From positions 26,024-90,023 of the forward strand of contig FR902162.1 in NCBI GenBank assembly GCA_000437895.1: 64,000 bases of DNA. Reading direction: 5' to 3'. A program made the translations under genes and the position numbers. This stretch comes from Clostridium sp. CAG:914 (GTDB taxonomy: Bacteria; Bacillota_I; Bacilli_A; RF39; UBA660). Positions 18,011 to 25,698 of this stretch are shown here, piece after piece. Every line of letters begins with the position of its first letter. The stretch's first letter is position 1. The notes beneath the pieces were generated by a model. It was given only the letters and a program-made list of their open reading frames with translations, did no database searches and was not told the origin of the DNA.

Positions 18011-18034
18011 GAAGATTTAAACAATGAAACTACT
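18011..18034. other. attR: element arm plus core
   Basis: The arm GAAGATTTAAACAAT (18011-18025) runs into the core TGAAACTACT (18025-18034). It is a perfect reverse complement of the attL arm at 7327-7341. Downstream DNA is the 3' part of the host gene in the same frame as the 5' part. Confidence 0.85.
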
Positions 18035-18130
18035 TATTATATAAGACCTACAATTAATTTAATTGGTGATGTAATAGTTACAAGTGGTACAGGAGAATAT
18101 AATTCTCCATACCAAGTATCTTTACCATAG
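18025..18130 (+). pseudogene. 3' part of the split surface-protein gene
   Basis: From the core the frame reads ETTYYIRPTINLIGDVIVTS and on to SPYQVSLP before TAG. This is the C-terminal ending common to exported proteins of this organism type; compare KYNVRPVLYLKPR...GTISDPYIIK at the end of the 508-aa protein at 37636-39162. It has lost its start to the inserted element. A short fusion from the recombinase side (ATG 17982) could be translated but has no ribosome-binding site. Confidence 0.75.
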
Positions 18131-18156
18131 AAAGTAGATATTCTACTTTTTTTCAT
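18131..18156 (+). terminator. Terminator of the split host gene
   Basis: AAAGTAG and CTACTTT pair around ATATT, followed by T7. Confidence 0.7.
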
Positions 18157-18159
18157 TAA

Positions 18160-18183
18160 AAAAAAGCACCTCAAATAGTGCTT
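18160..18183 (-). terminator. Terminator of mraY
   Basis: On the minus strand AAGCAC and GTGCTT pair around a TATTTGAG loop and are followed by a run of T, overlapping the last bases of mraY. Confidence 0.75.
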
Positions 18184-19174
18184 ATAACCATACTCCATAT
18201 ATTAACGCAAGTAGGGAAAGTATTAAACCAATTATCCAAAATAGTTTAACTATATCTGTCTCTTTCCAACCGAGTCTTTCAAAATGATGATGTATTGGAG
18301 CCATTAAAAATACTCTTTTATGAAAAAACTTAACAGATATTACTTGAATAATAACTGTAAGAGTCTCAATAACAAATACTCCACCAATAACAGCAAGTGA
18401 TAATTCATGTGAAGTTAATATAGCTATTGTAGCAAGAGTAGCCCCCAAAGTTAAACTACCAGTATCTCCCATAAAAACCTTAGCAGTATTTGTATTATAT
18501 ACTAAAAAACCAATTAATGAACCAACTAAGACAAAACAAAATATACCGATATCTTGATATCCTTGTATCCAATAACTTCCCCAGGATATAAGTCCAAAAG
18601 CTAGAAATGAAATAGCCGATAAACCACCTGCTAATCCATCAAGTCCATCAGTTAAATTAACAGCATTTGAAGATCCAACTAATAGGAATAAAATAAATAC
18701 TCCATAGAACCAGCCTAAATTCCATTTTATACCTAAAGCGGTAATTTCAAGAACTGACTTTGAATCTGTATATAAACTATATAATAAATAGAAAACTAGA
18801 GCCACCACAAACTGAAGTAACAATTTTTGTGTTTGTGTTAGTCCTTCATTTCTTTTCTTTTTAATACTAATATAATCATCTAAAAAACCAATCATAGAAT
18901 AAGAAATAAAAACAAAAAGTACTATTAAAAGATTCACCGAAAATTCTATTTTTTTAGTAAATAAAAGTATTAATATTGTAACTATTGTAGGTATTATAAA
19001 TATAAGTCCACCCATTGTAGGAGTACCAGACTTCTTCTGATGATTTTCTACATACACATTAATTCTCTGACCAGCCTTAATTTTTTTTAAAATAGGAATT
19101 AAAAAATATCCAAATACTGTTGATAATATAAAACCTATCATTAAAGCAAATAATGATTTTGTAAGTGTTAACAT
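18182..19174 (-). CDS. mraY: Phospho-N-acetylmuramoyl-pentapeptide transferase MraY
   Basis: This membrane enzyme joins UDP-MurNAc-pentapeptide to undecaprenyl phosphate, forming lipid I. At 330 residues it has the family's usual length and about ten hydrophobic segments. Signatures are KKSGTPTMGGLIF, FLDDYISI, NAVNLTDGLDGLAGG, FMGDTGSLTLG and APIHHHFE. The start has AAGAAGGAAGTGG upstream. It lies 71 bp after pbpB and upstream of the truncated ftsW, with the split surface gene and its 10.7-kb insertion in between; murD is not in the window. Confidence 0.97.
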   Translation of the reverse strand: MLTLTKSLFALMIGFILSTVFGYFLIPILKKIKAGQRINVYVENHQKKSGTPTMGGLIFIIPTIVTILILLFTKKIEFSVNLLIVLFVFISYSMIGFLDDYISIKKKRNEGLTQTQKLLLQFVVALVFYLLYSLYTDSKSVLEITALGIKWNLGWFYGVFILFLLVGSSNAVNLTDGLDGLAGGLSAISFLAFGLISWGSYWIQGYQDIGIFCFVLVGSLIGFLVYNTNTAKVFMGDTGSLTLGATLATIAILTSHELSLAVIGGVFVIETLTVIIQVISVKFFHKRVFLMAPIHHHFERLGWKETDIVKLFWIIGLILSLLALIYGVWL

Positions 19175-19245
19175 AATCCACTTCCTTCTTAATTAATTAT
19201 ACCATAAATATTCTTAGTTATTATAATAAATAATTAATTTTACAA

Positions 19246-21159
19246 TCAGTTGTCATTTGTTAGTAATATTCTTACCGTTGAATATTCTTTTAATATAGTT
19301 CCCTCACTAGGGGATACTGATTTAACATATTCACCACTACCAGTATATTCGATATTAAAGTTTTTTAATAATTTTATTGCTTCTTTTTTAGAAAGACCAA
19401 CAATATTTGGAATAGCATAATACTTTTCATCAAACCATTGATATTTTTTTTCTAAAGTATAGTCTGATTTTTCAATGTTTAATTTAGAAATAATATCTTT
19501 CATAATACTTTTAGCTATTGGAGCTGAAACAGTTCCACCATACTGAGTTATACCCTTAGGATTATCAACAGCAACATACACAACTGCTTGAGGATTATCA
19601 GCTGGTAAAAATCCTATAAACGAAACAATATAGTTACTAGGTAAATAAACACCATTTTTTACTTTTTGAGCCGTACCAGTTTTACCACCAACACGATATC
19701 CTTCAATATAAGCATTCCTTCCGGTACCATAAGCTACAACGGTTTCTAAGGCCATTCTTACTGTTTGACTTGTTTCATTACTTATAACTTTTCTAACTAT
19801 TGTAGGCTTATTTTCCTTAATTATTTCTTTTGTATTTGGTTCAACAATTCTTTTAACTACATAAGGTTTATACAAATTACCACCATTAATTGCAGCAGAT
19901 ACGGCTGTTATTTGTTGTATAGCAGTCACGCTTATTCCTTGACCAAAAGAAGAAGTTGCTAATTCAACAGGACCTACACGGGATAGAGAAAATAATATTC
20001 CATTTTCTTCACCATTTAAATCTATACCAGTTTTTTTTCCAAAGCCAAAGTTTTCAATATAAGAAAATAATCTTTCTTTTCCTAATTTTTGACCTAATGA
20101 TACAAATCCAGGATTACAACTGTTTTGAACAACTTGTAAATAAGTTTGTGTTCCATGGCCACCATGACGCCAGCATTTTATTCTAGCACCATCAACATTA
20201 ATAGAACCACTATCAGTAAATGTATCATTAAGAATATCAACTGTTTTTTCCTCAATGGAAGCAGCCAAAGTAATTATTTTAAAAGTAGATCCAGGTTCAT
20301 AAGTAGAGAATATAGCTAGATTTCTATTAATTTCTTCAATAGAAAATTTTTTATAATTATTAGGATCAAAGTCTGGTTTAGAAGCAAGTCCAAGTATTTC
20401 ACCATTATTAGGATTCATTACAATAGCCCAAGCACCATCTGCATTATATTTATCCATAACATTATTAAGTTCCCTTTCAATAGAAGACTGAATATCATAA
20501 TCAATAGTAAGGTATAAGTCCATTCCATTCGTAGGTTCAGAATAAATACTACTTATATTTAGCTTATTACCCTTAGCATCGCTATAATACTTAATAGCTC
20601 CACTTTCTCCAGTTAAATACTTATCATATTTAAGTTCTAATCCAGATAATCCCTGATTATCTATTCCTACATACCCTAATGAATGAGAAAATAGGCTATT
20701 ATAAGGATAATATCTTTTACCTTCTTTTAAAAGATAAACCCCATCGTAATGCAAATTGTTAATTTTATCAGCAATATCATAGGATAATTGTCTACCTTCC
20801 GGGTGAACAATTTCAACAGAAGATTTCTTATAAACATGTTTCCTAATAACTTCTTCATCAACATTTAATATATTAGCAATATCATGAACAACCTTATCTT
20901 TATCTTTTACTTGATTTGGAACAATAACTAAAGATACAGTCGTTAAATTATCAGCTATAACCTTATTATCACTAGTAATTATTTTTCCTCTATCAGCACC
21001 AATAACAAGATTCCTATTCCATAAATCATTTGCCAAATCATTTAACCTATCATAATCAATTACCTCTATATAAAAAACTTTAAAAATAATTAATAAAAAG
21101 CATAATATGATAGACAATAATATAATTTTAATTCTCTTGTGTATTTTTTTAAAAAACAT
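19246..21159 (-). CDS. pbpB: Class B penicillin-binding protein (FtsI/PBP2-SpoVD type) with C-terminal PASTA domain
   Basis: Septal peptidoglycan transpeptidase: one N-terminal membrane helix (IILLSIILCFLLIIFKVFYI), a dimerisation domain, then the transpeptidase domain with EPGSTFKI (catalytic Ser), NSCNPG (SxN) and GGKTGTAQ (KTG). A PASTA repeat follows near residues 580-637 (YAIPNIVGLSKKEAIKLLKN), as in SpoVD and PBP2X-type proteins. ATG 21159 is preferred over the upstream TTG at 21171 because GAGGGAT in between is the ribosome-binding site. The leader carries hairpins and a terminator (21204-21303), so expression may be attenuated. Confidence 0.95.
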   Translation of the reverse strand: MFFKKIHKRIKIILLSIILCFLLIIFKVFYIEVIDYDRLNDLANDLWNRNLVIGADRGKIITSDNKVIADNLTTVSLVIVPNQVKDKDKVVHDIANILNVDEEVIRKHVYKKSSVEIVHPEGRQLSYDIADKINNLHYDGVYLLKEGKRYYPYNSLFSHSLGYVGIDNQGLSGLELKYDKYLTGESGAIKYYSDAKGNKLNISSIYSEPTNGMDLYLTIDYDIQSSIERELNNVMDKYNADGAWAIVMNPNNGEILGLASKPDFDPNNYKKFSIEEINRNLAIFSTYEPGSTFKIITLAASIEEKTVDILNDTFTDSGSINVDGARIKCWRHGGHGTQTYLQVVQNSCNPGFVSLGQKLGKERLFSYIENFGFGKKTGIDLNGEENGILFSLSRVGPVELATSSFGQGISVTAIQQITAVSAAINGGNLYKPYVVKRIVEPNTKEIIKENKPTIVRKVISNETSQTVRMALETVVAYGTGRNAYIEGYRVGGKTGTAQKVKNGVYLPSNYIVSFIGFLPADNPQAVVYVAVDNPKGITQYGGTVSAPIAKSIMKDIISKLNIEKSDYTLEKKYQWFDEKYYAIPNIVGLSKKEAIKLLKNFNIEYTGSGEYVKSVSPSEGTILKEYSTVRILLTNDN

Positions 21160-21203
21160 AATATCCCTCAACTAATCGTATGTTATTATATAAAAAAAAG
21201 CAC

Positions 21204-21303
21204 AAAAAAGAGGCTGACCCCCAAGGAACAGCCTCCCAAAAAGAATAAAAAGGGGTTGGCTAGTGTGATACTAGCACCAATTCGTCTAAAATTTGAATTG
21301 GTG
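21204..21303 (-). promoter_or_regulatory. Structured leader or small RNA with terminator upstream of pbpB
   Basis: From the predicted minus-strand start near 21303 the RNA would form CACCAATTC/GAATTGGTG (21295-21303 with 21275-21283), a second stem ACTAG/CTAGT (21260-21274), and then a terminator GAGGCTG/CAGCCTC (21229-21235 with 21210-21216) followed by T6. ACCCC before the terminator could pair with GGGGT in its loop. It is either an attenuator for pbpB or a free RNA of about 100 nt. No known riboswitch class is recognised. Confidence 0.55.
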
Positions 21304-21309
21304 ATTTAT

Positions 21310-21338
21310 ATACTAACCGAAGTTGATAATTTTGTCAA
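21310..21338 (-). promoter_or_regulatory. Sigma-70-type promoter for the pbpB leader
   Basis: On the minus strand TTGACA (complement of 21333-21338) and TAGTAT (complement of 21310-21315) are separated by exactly 17 bp. The start point falls at the first hairpin of the leader. Confidence 0.75.
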
Positions 21339-21377
21339 GAAAAATACAAAGTTTTTTTAATAATCTTTTTATCTATC

Positions 21378-21406
21378 TTGAAAAAGAATTAATAATATGT
21401 TATTCT
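21378..21406 (+). promoter_or_regulatory. Promoter of the 223-aa surface protein
   Basis: TTGAAA (21378-21383), a 17-bp spacer and TATTCT (21401-21406), 24 bp before the ATG at 21431. Divergent to the pbpB leader promoter. Confidence 0.6.
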
Positions 21407-21430
21407 TAATATGAAAAGGTAGCTGATAAT

Positions 21431-22102
21431 ATGGACAAGAAAAAGTTAATGGGTTTAATTATTGGAATTATATTATTTGCAGCATTAATAGTGGGAGCCA
21501 CATTTGCTTGGTTAACATATGCCATTAATGTCACAAATGGTAATTACAATGTAGAAACAAGTTGTTTTGATGTCAATTATGAAAATGGTGCTGACATCTC
21601 AGGAACTTTAAATATGGTTGCAAATCCATTAAATGGTAGAAGTACAACAATATCGATTGGTATTAATGAAGGATGTAATATTGTTGCTAAAGGTAAAATT
21701 GAATTAGTCATAAATTCCATTAGTAGTAAGTTATATGAAACCACAACAGCTCATTGTGAAAATGCATTAACATTAGAAACTTTATTAAATTATCCAAAAC
21801 AAACTACCTGTGAGACCAGTTCAGGTGGAACAGTTACAGATCCTACTAGACTATGGACTACTGAATCCGCTTTAAAATATGCCATATATGAAGAAAATTT
21901 TTCAGGAGAACCTATAAAAGTAGGACGTATAAATCAATCAACAGGAACTATAATTTTACTTGATGATTTTCAGTTAAACGTAGGAAGTAGTACAAAGTAT
22001 TATATTAGCATTTGGTTAGATGGTAATATAGCTGATAGTCAATATGTTAATCAATCATTCTCAGGATATATAAAAGCAAGTGCTATACAACAAGATCAAT
22101 AA
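21431..22102 (+). CDS. TasA/camelysin-like exported protein
   Basis: The N-terminus MDKKKLMGLIIGIILFAALI followed by VGATFAWLTY is the signal segment typical of TasA/camelysin-type proteins, with GATFAW at the expected cleavage region. The mature part is beta-rich, with four Cys residues in its first two thirds (SCFDVNY, GCNIVAK, HCENAL, TCETSS) and a C-terminal strand KYYISIWLDG. Such proteins form biofilm fibres or sit on the surface after cleavage by a SipW-type peptidase; no sipW is seen nearby. It is a single-gene transcript with its own promoter and a terminator at 22103. Confidence 0.75.
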   Translation: MDKKKLMGLIIGIILFAALIVGATFAWLTYAINVTNGNYNVETSCFDVNYENGADISGTLNMVANPLNGRSTTISIGINEGCNIVAKGKIELVINSISSKLYETTTAHCENALTLETLLNYPKQTTCETSSGGTVTDPTRLWTTESALKYAIYEENFSGEPIKVGRINQSTGTIILLDDFQLNVGSSTKYYISIWLDGNIADSQYVNQSFSGYIKASAIQQDQ

Positions 22103-22134
22103 AAAACAAACTTTTTAAATTTGTTTTTTATTTA
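22102..22134. terminator. Bidirectional terminator
   Basis: AAAAAACAAA and TTTGTTTTTT pair around CTTTTTAAA between two convergent genes, giving A and T runs suitable for both strands. Confidence 0.75.
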
Positions 22135-23066
22135 TTTATCATATTACTTTCATAAAATAAAGGTAACAAAATATAATTATTATCCTTTAAATATTTAATA
22201 GCATCAGGTAAAATAGATAAGGTTATTTTATTATAATCATGAAATAATACAACTTCTATATCCTGATTAATAGAATTAGTAAAATTATTCCAAGCTACAT
22301 CTTTATTTGGCAAATAACCACCATCTCCATCTTGTGCACTCCAATCAACCCAACCATATTTTTTTTCTCTTAAACCTTTTATAATATCATTTTTTAAGTT
22401 TCCCGCCGTAGAAGCCCCACCAGGAAATCGCACAATATTTGTAATAACTCCCGTCTTTTCTTTTATAAATTCTTCTTGTTTGACTACCTGATTAATAAAT
22501 GAAGTTGAACTAGAATATAGTCCATTAAATATTTGATGGGAATAAGTATGATTAGCAATAGTATGACCATCAAGTACTATTTTTTTATACAAAGAATGGC
22601 ATTCTTTCAATTGATTATCGTAACATCTTTCTTTATTAAGTCCAATTGTAAAGAATGTAGCTTTAACATCATTTTCTTTTAATACTTTTAAAAAATCATT
22701 CGTAGAATAATAAGGACCATCATCAAATGTTAAATATGCAATTTTATAATCTGTCTCCTTCTTAATTATCTTATTTTCTAATTCCAAAGCAAGTTTAAAA
22801 ACTTCATCCTTTACACTATCAGTCATACTATCAATATTTTCTAAATTATTAAACTTTTCTTCCAGTTCTATCTTGTTATTATTTATAACACTATAACTTT
22901 CTTTTTTTTCTTCTATCTTTTCTTCATATTCACTATTTAATTTAACTTCTACTTCTAGTTTGGAATAAACTTTAAAAATAGCAAAAACAAGTACAATAAT
23001 TACAATAATAAATGTAATGTTTAATGCGATAATGCTTCTGTTAGTGTTTCTTTCAATTTTTTCCAT
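22128..23066 (-). CDS. Membrane-anchored polysaccharide deacetylase (NodB domain)
   Basis: One N-terminal membrane helix (IIALNITFIIVIIVLVFAIF), a coiled-coil spacer to about residue 95, then a NodB domain with the motifs AYLTFDDGP, HTIANHTYSH, VRFPGGAS, WVDWSAQDGD and VVLFHDY. These supply the Asp-His-His metal site and the catalytic base of peptidoglycan or chitin-type N-deacetylases acting outside the cell. The start lies inside the end of the 93-aa gene (46-bp overlap), so the two are coupled. It is probably a cell-wall deacetylase giving lysozyme resistance or wall remodelling. Confidence 0.9.
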   Translation of the reverse strand: MEKIERNTNRSIIALNITFIIVIIVLVFAIFKVYSKLEVEVKLNSEYEEKIEEKKESYSVINNNKIELEEKFNNLENIDSMTDSVKDEVFKLALELENKIIKKETDYKIAYLTFDDGPYYSTNDFLKVLKENDVKATFFTIGLNKERCYDNQLKECHSLYKKIVLDGHTIANHTYSHQIFNGLYSSSTSFINQVVKQEEFIKEKTGVITNIVRFPGGASTAGNLKNDIIKGLREKKYGWVDWSAQDGDGGYLPNKDVAWNNFTNSINQDIEVVLFHDYNKITLSILPDAIKYLKDNNYILLPLFYESNMINK

Positions 23067-23302
23067 GATTGATATACCTCTACTTCATCTTTTTTTATTT
23101 TTTCTTCTTCATCTATTTTACTATTAATATCATTAACACTATCTTGGAGTTTATTATTATCATTATCTATCTTTTTTATTTCCTCTTTTAAATTACTATT
23201 TAATTTAACTATATTAGTATATTTAATATAAGTATATCCAAATAATAATATGCAAATACCCAATATAACAGAAAGAACTATCATAGTAATTTTCTTATTC
23301 AT
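23021..23302 (-). CDS. Small membrane-anchored coiled-coil protein
   Basis: 93 residues: a membrane helix at about 5-27 (TMIVLSVILGICILLFGYTY) and a Lys/Asn/Asp-rich coiled coil (NSNLKEEIKKIDNDNNKLQD). It shares its architecture with the N-terminus of the overlapping deacetylase, whose helix and coiled coil may pair with it. Function unknown; an accessory partner of the deacetylase is an inference from the overlap. Confidence 0.65.
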   Translation of the reverse strand: MNKKITMIVLSVILGICILLFGYTYIKYTNIVKLNSNLKEEIKKIDNDNNKLQDSVNDINSKIDEEEKIKKDEVEVYQSWKKLKETLTEALSH

Positions 23303-23427
23303 AATACCACCATCTTATTCCATATTAAACAAATTAATTTTATCCTATTACTTTACTATAACTAAATATTATCACAAAATAGAATATTAATCAACTTTAC
23401 ATCAATATTTTTTACCTATAATATATC

Positions 23428-23456
23428 TTGAAATAAAAAAACATATGATATATAAT
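23428..23456 (+). promoter_or_regulatory. Promoter of the PASTA-deacetylase operon
   Basis: TTGAAA (23428-23433), a 17-bp spacer and TATAAT (23451-23456). The start point would fall near 23463, after the first in-frame ATG (23461), which supports ATG 23473 as the true start of the gene. Confidence 0.75.
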
Positions 23457-23472
23457 TATTATGGTGAATATA

Positions 23473-24729
23473 ATGACAAAAATAAAAAAAAGACGTATTA
23501 GATATGATAGAATATTAATAGTGTTAATAATAATAGTAGGCTCATTTTTTTTAATAAGAAGTTTATCTAAAAAAGAATTGAAAGATACAACGTCTTATAT
23601 GCCTAATTTAATAGGATTAAATATTAATGATGGAATAGATAAAATAAAAAAATATAACTTTGAAATAGAAAAAGAATACATCTATGATGAAACAGATAAA
23701 GACACTATAATTGAACAGAGTATAAAAGAAAATACAAAGATAGACAATCAAAAAGAATTAATTATTAAAATATCCAAAGGAAAAATAGATAAAGAAAAAT
23801 TAAAACAAGATAATATAAATGAATTAGGTAAAATACCTATTATGATGTATCATGGAATAGTAGATAAAAAAAATAGTGAAACAGACTATATAGGTGGAAA
23901 TGTTGATAAAGATGGTTATACAAGAACAAGTGAAGCATTTAGACAAGATCTTGAATTATACTATGAAAAAGGATATAGAATGATAAGAATATCAGATTAT
24001 ATAGAAGGAAAAATAGATGTTCCTTATGGATATAGTCCAATTATCTTAACTTTTGATGATGGAAATGCCAATAACCTAAAAGTAACTGGATTAGATGAAA
24101 ATGGAAATATAATTATTGATAAAAACAGTGCTGTTGGTATCTTAGAAGAATTTAAAAAGAAATATCCTGATTATAATGTAACTGCTATATTCTTTGTAAC
24201 AAACAACTTATTTAATCAACCAGAATATAATGAAAAAATATTATCATGGTTGGTAGATAATGGCTATGAAGTAGGAAATCATACCAAAGGACATGATAAT
24301 TTTAAAAATATAGATATTAATAAAACTCAAGAAGTAGTAGGGTATATGTATAACAAGTTATCCACAATAATCAAAGATAAATACTCCAAAATAGTAGCTC
24401 TTCCTTTTGGGAGTCCATATTCTAAAGAACATCCTAACTATAAATATATTATTGATGGAAACTACGATGGAGTAGAATATCATACTAAAGCAGCTTTAAG
24501 AGTAGGTTGGGAGCCAGAAGTAAGTCCATTTCATAAAGACTTTGATGAAACATTTTTAAAAAGATGTCGTGCTTATGATAATAACGGAAAAGATTTTGAT
24601 ATAGAAATGGTCTTAAGAATGAATGAAAAATCAAGATATATATCAGATGGAGATATAACTACAATAACAACAAGTAAAGAAAATGAAGAATTAATAAAAA
24701 ATGAAACATTAGAAAAAATAATTTATTAG
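23473..24729 (+). CDS. Membrane-anchored PASTA plus polysaccharide deacetylase protein
   Basis: It has an N-terminal membrane helix (ILIVLIIIVGSFFLIRSL), a PASTA-like repeat near residues 40-105 (MPNLIGLNINDGIDKIKKYN), then a polysaccharide-deacetylase domain beginning KIPIMMYHGIVD and containing ILTFDDGN, VTAIFFVTNN and NGYEVGNHTKGH. The metal ligands appear present. PASTA domains bind muropeptides or beta-lactams, so a wall substrate is likely. ATG 23473 is chosen over 23461 for its GGTGA ribosome-binding site and the promoter position. It is followed 8 bp later by a pilin-like gene. Confidence 0.85.
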   Translation: MTKIKKRRIRYDRILIVLIIIVGSFFLIRSLSKKELKDTTSYMPNLIGLNINDGIDKIKKYNFEIEKEYIYDETDKDTIIEQSIKENTKIDNQKELIIKISKGKIDKEKLKQDNINELGKIPIMMYHGIVDKKNSETDYIGGNVDKDGYTRTSEAFRQDLELYYEKGYRMIRISDYIEGKIDVPYGYSPIILTFDDGNANNLKVTGLDENGNIIIDKNSAVGILEEFKKKYPDYNVTAIFFVTNNLFNQPEYNEKILSWLVDNGYEVGNHTKGHDNFKNIDINKTQEVVGYMYNKLSTIIKDKYSKIVALPFGSPYSKEHPNYKYIIDGNYDGVEYHTKAALRVGWEPEVSPFHKDFDETFLKRCRAYDNNGKDFDIEMVLRMNEKSRYISDGDITTITTSKENEELIKNETLEKIIY

Positions 24730-24737
24730 GAGGAACT

Positions 24738-25178
24738 ATGAATAACAAAGGATTTGCAATAACATCAATAATATATGCAATATTAGTATTATTCTTAATG
24801 GTTCTTTTATCAATGCTAGCCATATTATCCAATCAAAAAAATATGTCAGAAGACTTAATTGATGGAGAATCTGGAGCAAGGAGTATAACTAACTTAGAAA
24901 AAATAGATATAACTAAAGAACTGTCATCAGGTAAATATACCATACCTAAAACAGCAATGTATTATTATATTGCAAGTGACTGGCAATGTAAGTTTTATGC
25001 TTATAAAGGTGATGAAATAACAATATTAAGTAATTATTATATAAGCATAAATGGAACCTGTGAATGTAATTGCCAAGGAGAAACACCATCTTCATCAAAT
25101 CCTAATACAGGTAAAGAGTCAAGTAGTAAAATAACATCGTCATCATCATCTAGCAGTAGTAATGCTAAAGTAAGTTAA
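24738..25178 (+). CDS. Pilin-like membrane protein with Ser-rich tail
   Basis: The N-terminus MNNKGFAITSIIYAILVLFL resembles a prepilin-type leader: a short basic stretch, G-F, then a hydrophobic helix. The body is about 80 residues with a Cys triplet (GTCECNCQGE), followed by a low-complexity Ser tail (SSSSSSSSNAKVS). It has an AGGAGG site and sits 8 bp after the PASTA-deacetylase. The expected glutamate at position 5 of a mature type IV pilin is absent (FAITS), so it could simply be a membrane-anchored surface protein. Confidence 0.6.
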   Translation: MNNKGFAITSIIYAILVLFLMVLLSMLAILSNQKNMSEDLIDGESGARSITNLEKIDITKELSSGKYTIPKTAMYYYIASDWQCKFYAYKGDEITILSNYYISINGTCECNCQGETPSSSNPNTGKESSSKITSSSSSSSSNAKVS

Positions 25179-25199
25179 AGATAAGTTAGAAGGGACAAT

Positions 25200-25619
25200 A
25201 TGATAATTGAATTTTTAAAAGAAGAAAAATGTAATGAAATGTTTAATTTAATTAAAGATTGTTTTAATCTGGAAGTTAATGATAATAATATTAAAGAAAT
25301 AATAAAATCAGAAAATTGTAAAGCTATAATTATGAAAAATAAAGATGAATTAATAGGAACTGCCATAATAGATACTCTAAATGATTATATAAAAAATCAA
25401 AAATATTATTATATAAACTATGTTTGTATAAAAAAAGAATATAGAGGATGTGGATACTCTAAAAAAATTATGGAGTATATAGAAGAATTGGCTAGACAAG
25501 AAAATATTTCCTATATAATATTAACATCATCTAGTCAAAGAGAAATAGCTAATAAATTATATTTAAGTCTTGATTATAAAAAAATAGATACAAATTTATT
25601 TAAAAAAGAATTTAAATAA
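25200..25619 (+). CDS. GNAT-family N-acetyltransferase
   Basis: 139 residues matching the GNAT fold. The acetyl-CoA loop is VCIKKEYRGCGYSKKIMEYI (the R/Q-x-x-G-x-G/A pattern), and the last strand-helix is YIILTSSSQREIANKLYLSL. The acceptor is unknown. It follows the pilin-like gene by 21 bp with an AAGGG site, so it may be the last gene of that operon. Confidence 0.85.
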   Translation: MIIEFLKEEKCNEMFNLIKDCFNLEVNDNNIKEIIKSENCKAIIMKNKDELIGTAIIDTLNDYIKNQKYYYINYVCIKKEYRGCGYSKKIMEYIEELARQENISYIILTSSSQREIANKLYLSLDYKKIDTNLFKKEFK

Positions 25620-25698
25620 TTTACATAAAGTTGATACTAACTATCTTTACTAACAATGAAAAAAATAATATAATAAAAAAAGAATAGAGAGGGGTAAT

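Larger units (their letters stand above)
7312..18034. mobile_element. Integrative element of about 10.7 kb with a large serine recombinase and a four-gene cargo operon
   Basis: Both junctions carry the identical core TGAAACTACT (7312-7321 and 18025-18034). Just inside each end is a 15-bp perfect inverted copy: ATTGTTTAAATCTTC (7327-7341) and GAAGATTTAAACAAT (18011-18025). Joining right end to left end rebuilds a 44-bp site with these arms around a 14-bp centre, the symmetric architecture expected of a serine-integrase attP. The host reading frame continues across the rebuilt attB (GAA ACT ACT TAT). The recombinase gene ends 23 bp from attR. No relaxase, coupling protein or phage structural gene is present, so the element probably depends on helpers for transfer. 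Cargo is transcribed leftward, the recombinase rightward. Confidence 0.9.

Noticed and set aside
21139..21360. A rightward 73-codon open frame over the pbpB leader.
   Set aside because: It lies antisense to a promoter, two hairpins and a terminator, has no ribosome-binding site and encodes low-complexity Lys-rich sequence.
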